NCBI RefSeq assembly: GCF_000716545.1
Contig: NZ_JNWZ01000078.1
Span: 1-33,594 of the forward strand
Source of the DNA: Kitasatospora phosalacinea
GTDB lineage: Bacteria; Actinomycetota; Actinomycetes; Streptomycetales; Streptomycetaceae
Direction of reading: 5' to 3'
Length of the DNA stretch: 33,594 nt
Of this stretch, positions 32,751 through 33,594 are shown one piece after another; within the stretch, counting starts at the first letter, position 1, and each line of letters starts with the position of its first letter. Position numbers and translations under genes: made by a program. Under the pieces are notes generated by a model. It worked only from the letters and a program-made list of their open reading frames with translations. It ran no database searches and was not told the origin of the DNA.

Positions 32751-33594
32751 GTGACCATGCTGCCGAGCGATGCCGAACTGGAGCCGTCCGGTCCGCCAGT
32801 ACCGCAGCCGCCGCCGCGCCGCCGCTTCGGCCGGGCCTCCCGCCCGCGCCGGGGCCGGGCGCTGGTGGTGTGGCTGACCACCACCGACCACAAGCAGATC
32901 GGCACCCTCTACCTGGCGACCTCGTTCGCGTTCTTCCTGCTCGGCGGGGTGCTGGCGCTGGTGATGCGGGCCGAGCTGGCCCGTCCGGGGACGCAGATCC
33001 TCTCCAACGAGCAGTTCAACCAGGCGTTCACCATGCACGGCACGATCATGCTGCTGATGTTCGCCGCTGAACGACGCGGTGCACTCGCCGGGCGTCGGCG
33101 CCGACATGTGGATCATGGGGCTGGCCTTCTCCGGGTTCGGCACGATCCTCGGCTCGGTCAACTTCATCACCACCGTGGTCTGCCTGCGGGCGCCCGGCAT
33201 GACGATGTTCCGGATGTCGATCTTCACCTGGAACGTGGTGCTGACCTCGGTCCTGGTGCTGATGGCCTTCCCGGTGCTCGCGGCCGCGCTGCTCTGCCTG
33301 GAGGCGGACCGGAAGTTCGGCGCGCACGTCTTCGACCCGGCCAACGGCGGGCCGATCCTGTGGCAGCACCTGTTCTGGTTCTTCGGCCACCCCGAGGTGT
33401 ACATCATCGCGCTGCCGTTCTTCGGCATCGTCACCGAGATCCTGCCGGTGTTCTCCCGCAAGCCGGTGTTCGGCTACTCGGGCCTGATCGCCGCCACCAT
33501 CGCCATCGCGGGCCTGTCGGTCACCGTCTGGGCGCACCACATGTTCGTCACCGGGCAGGTGCTGCTGCCGTTCTTCTCGTTCATGACCTTCCTG
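32751..33594 (+). pseudogene. ctaD: Cytochrome c oxidase subunit I (ctaD), internally deleted and frameshifted, 3' end outside the window
   Basis: From the GTG at 32751 (GGAGG nine bases upstream) the first 105 codons give a normal CtaD start: [20 protein letters not shown], then [17 protein letters not shown] with the low-spin haem a histidine. At 33064 the homology jumps to [19 protein letters not shown], one frame over, and continues correctly to the window edge ([28 protein letters not shown]). About 60 residues usually found between these points, including a membrane helix, are missing. The deleted length must be 3n+2 bases. Short shared CGCC at the junction fits a microhomology deletion. 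The upstream frame stays open but encodes an Arg-rich non-CtaD sequence. An assembly error is the main alternative. Confidence 0.82.

Noticed and set aside
32757..33594. Reading the ctaD start frame straight through to the window end as one intact protein
   Set aside because: The frame stays open after 33065, but the product becomes Arg/Gly-rich and unlike CtaD, while the neighbouring frame restores perfect CtaD homology.

Overview
The window is very GC-rich with third-position G/C almost throughout. It uses many GTG starts and one TTG start, and overlapping stop/start codons are frequent. Gene content is that of a streptomycete-type actinobacterium (Streptomyces or Kitasatospora): the futalosine menaquinone gene mqnE, a HutC/DasR-type operator, a Ser/Thr kinase with PQQ-like repeats, and a second nuo cluster followed by htpX. 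I saw no tRNA, rRNA, CRISPR array, insertion sequence or phage gene.

Region 1 (1-6834): a gene tail and a long nested inverted repeat. Then comes a six-gene leftward operon in the order gntR, 4Fe-4S ferredoxin, lipoprotein substrate-binding protein, permease, ATPase, flavoprotein. The ferredoxin and flavoprotein resemble the two subunits of adenylylsulfate (APS) reductase. The flavoprotein has about 280 extra residues of HEAT-like repeats, and the binding protein carries what looks like a NosL-like C-terminal domain. The operon appears to import a small molecule and reduce or oxidise it. The substrate is unknown, and this is the best candidate here for an undescribed system.

Region 2 (7047-12578): a VOC protein, a MOSC protein with a perfect TGGTCTAGACCA operator over its promoter, and a cyclase-family hydrolase divergent from a UbiX-type flavin prenyltransferase. 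These are followed by an AsnC regulator, a PLP-dependent threonine/serine dehydratase and mqnE. UbiX and MqnE belong to the futalosine route to menaquinone, the quinone used by the complex I genes further right.

Region 3 (12726-21586): largely single-gene units. They are an L,D-transpeptidase, a stand-alone ketoacyl-ACP synthase III, a TetR regulator, the kinase/beta-propeller fusion, UDP-glucose 4-epimerase, an HtrA-like lipoprotein protease and a histidine kinase with no visible response regulator. Two strong hairpin terminators separate convergent pairs.

Region 4 (21821-33594): a tightly coupled complex I operon nuoA-B-C-H-I-J-K-L-M-N. It lacks nuoD and the NADH-oxidising genes nuoE, F and G. 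NuoC carries a long repetitive disordered tail exactly where nuoD would normally follow. A 26-codon mini-ORF bridges nuoL and nuoM. Downstream are htpX and a cytochrome c oxidase subunit I gene (ctaD) with an internal deletion and frameshift, running off the window end.
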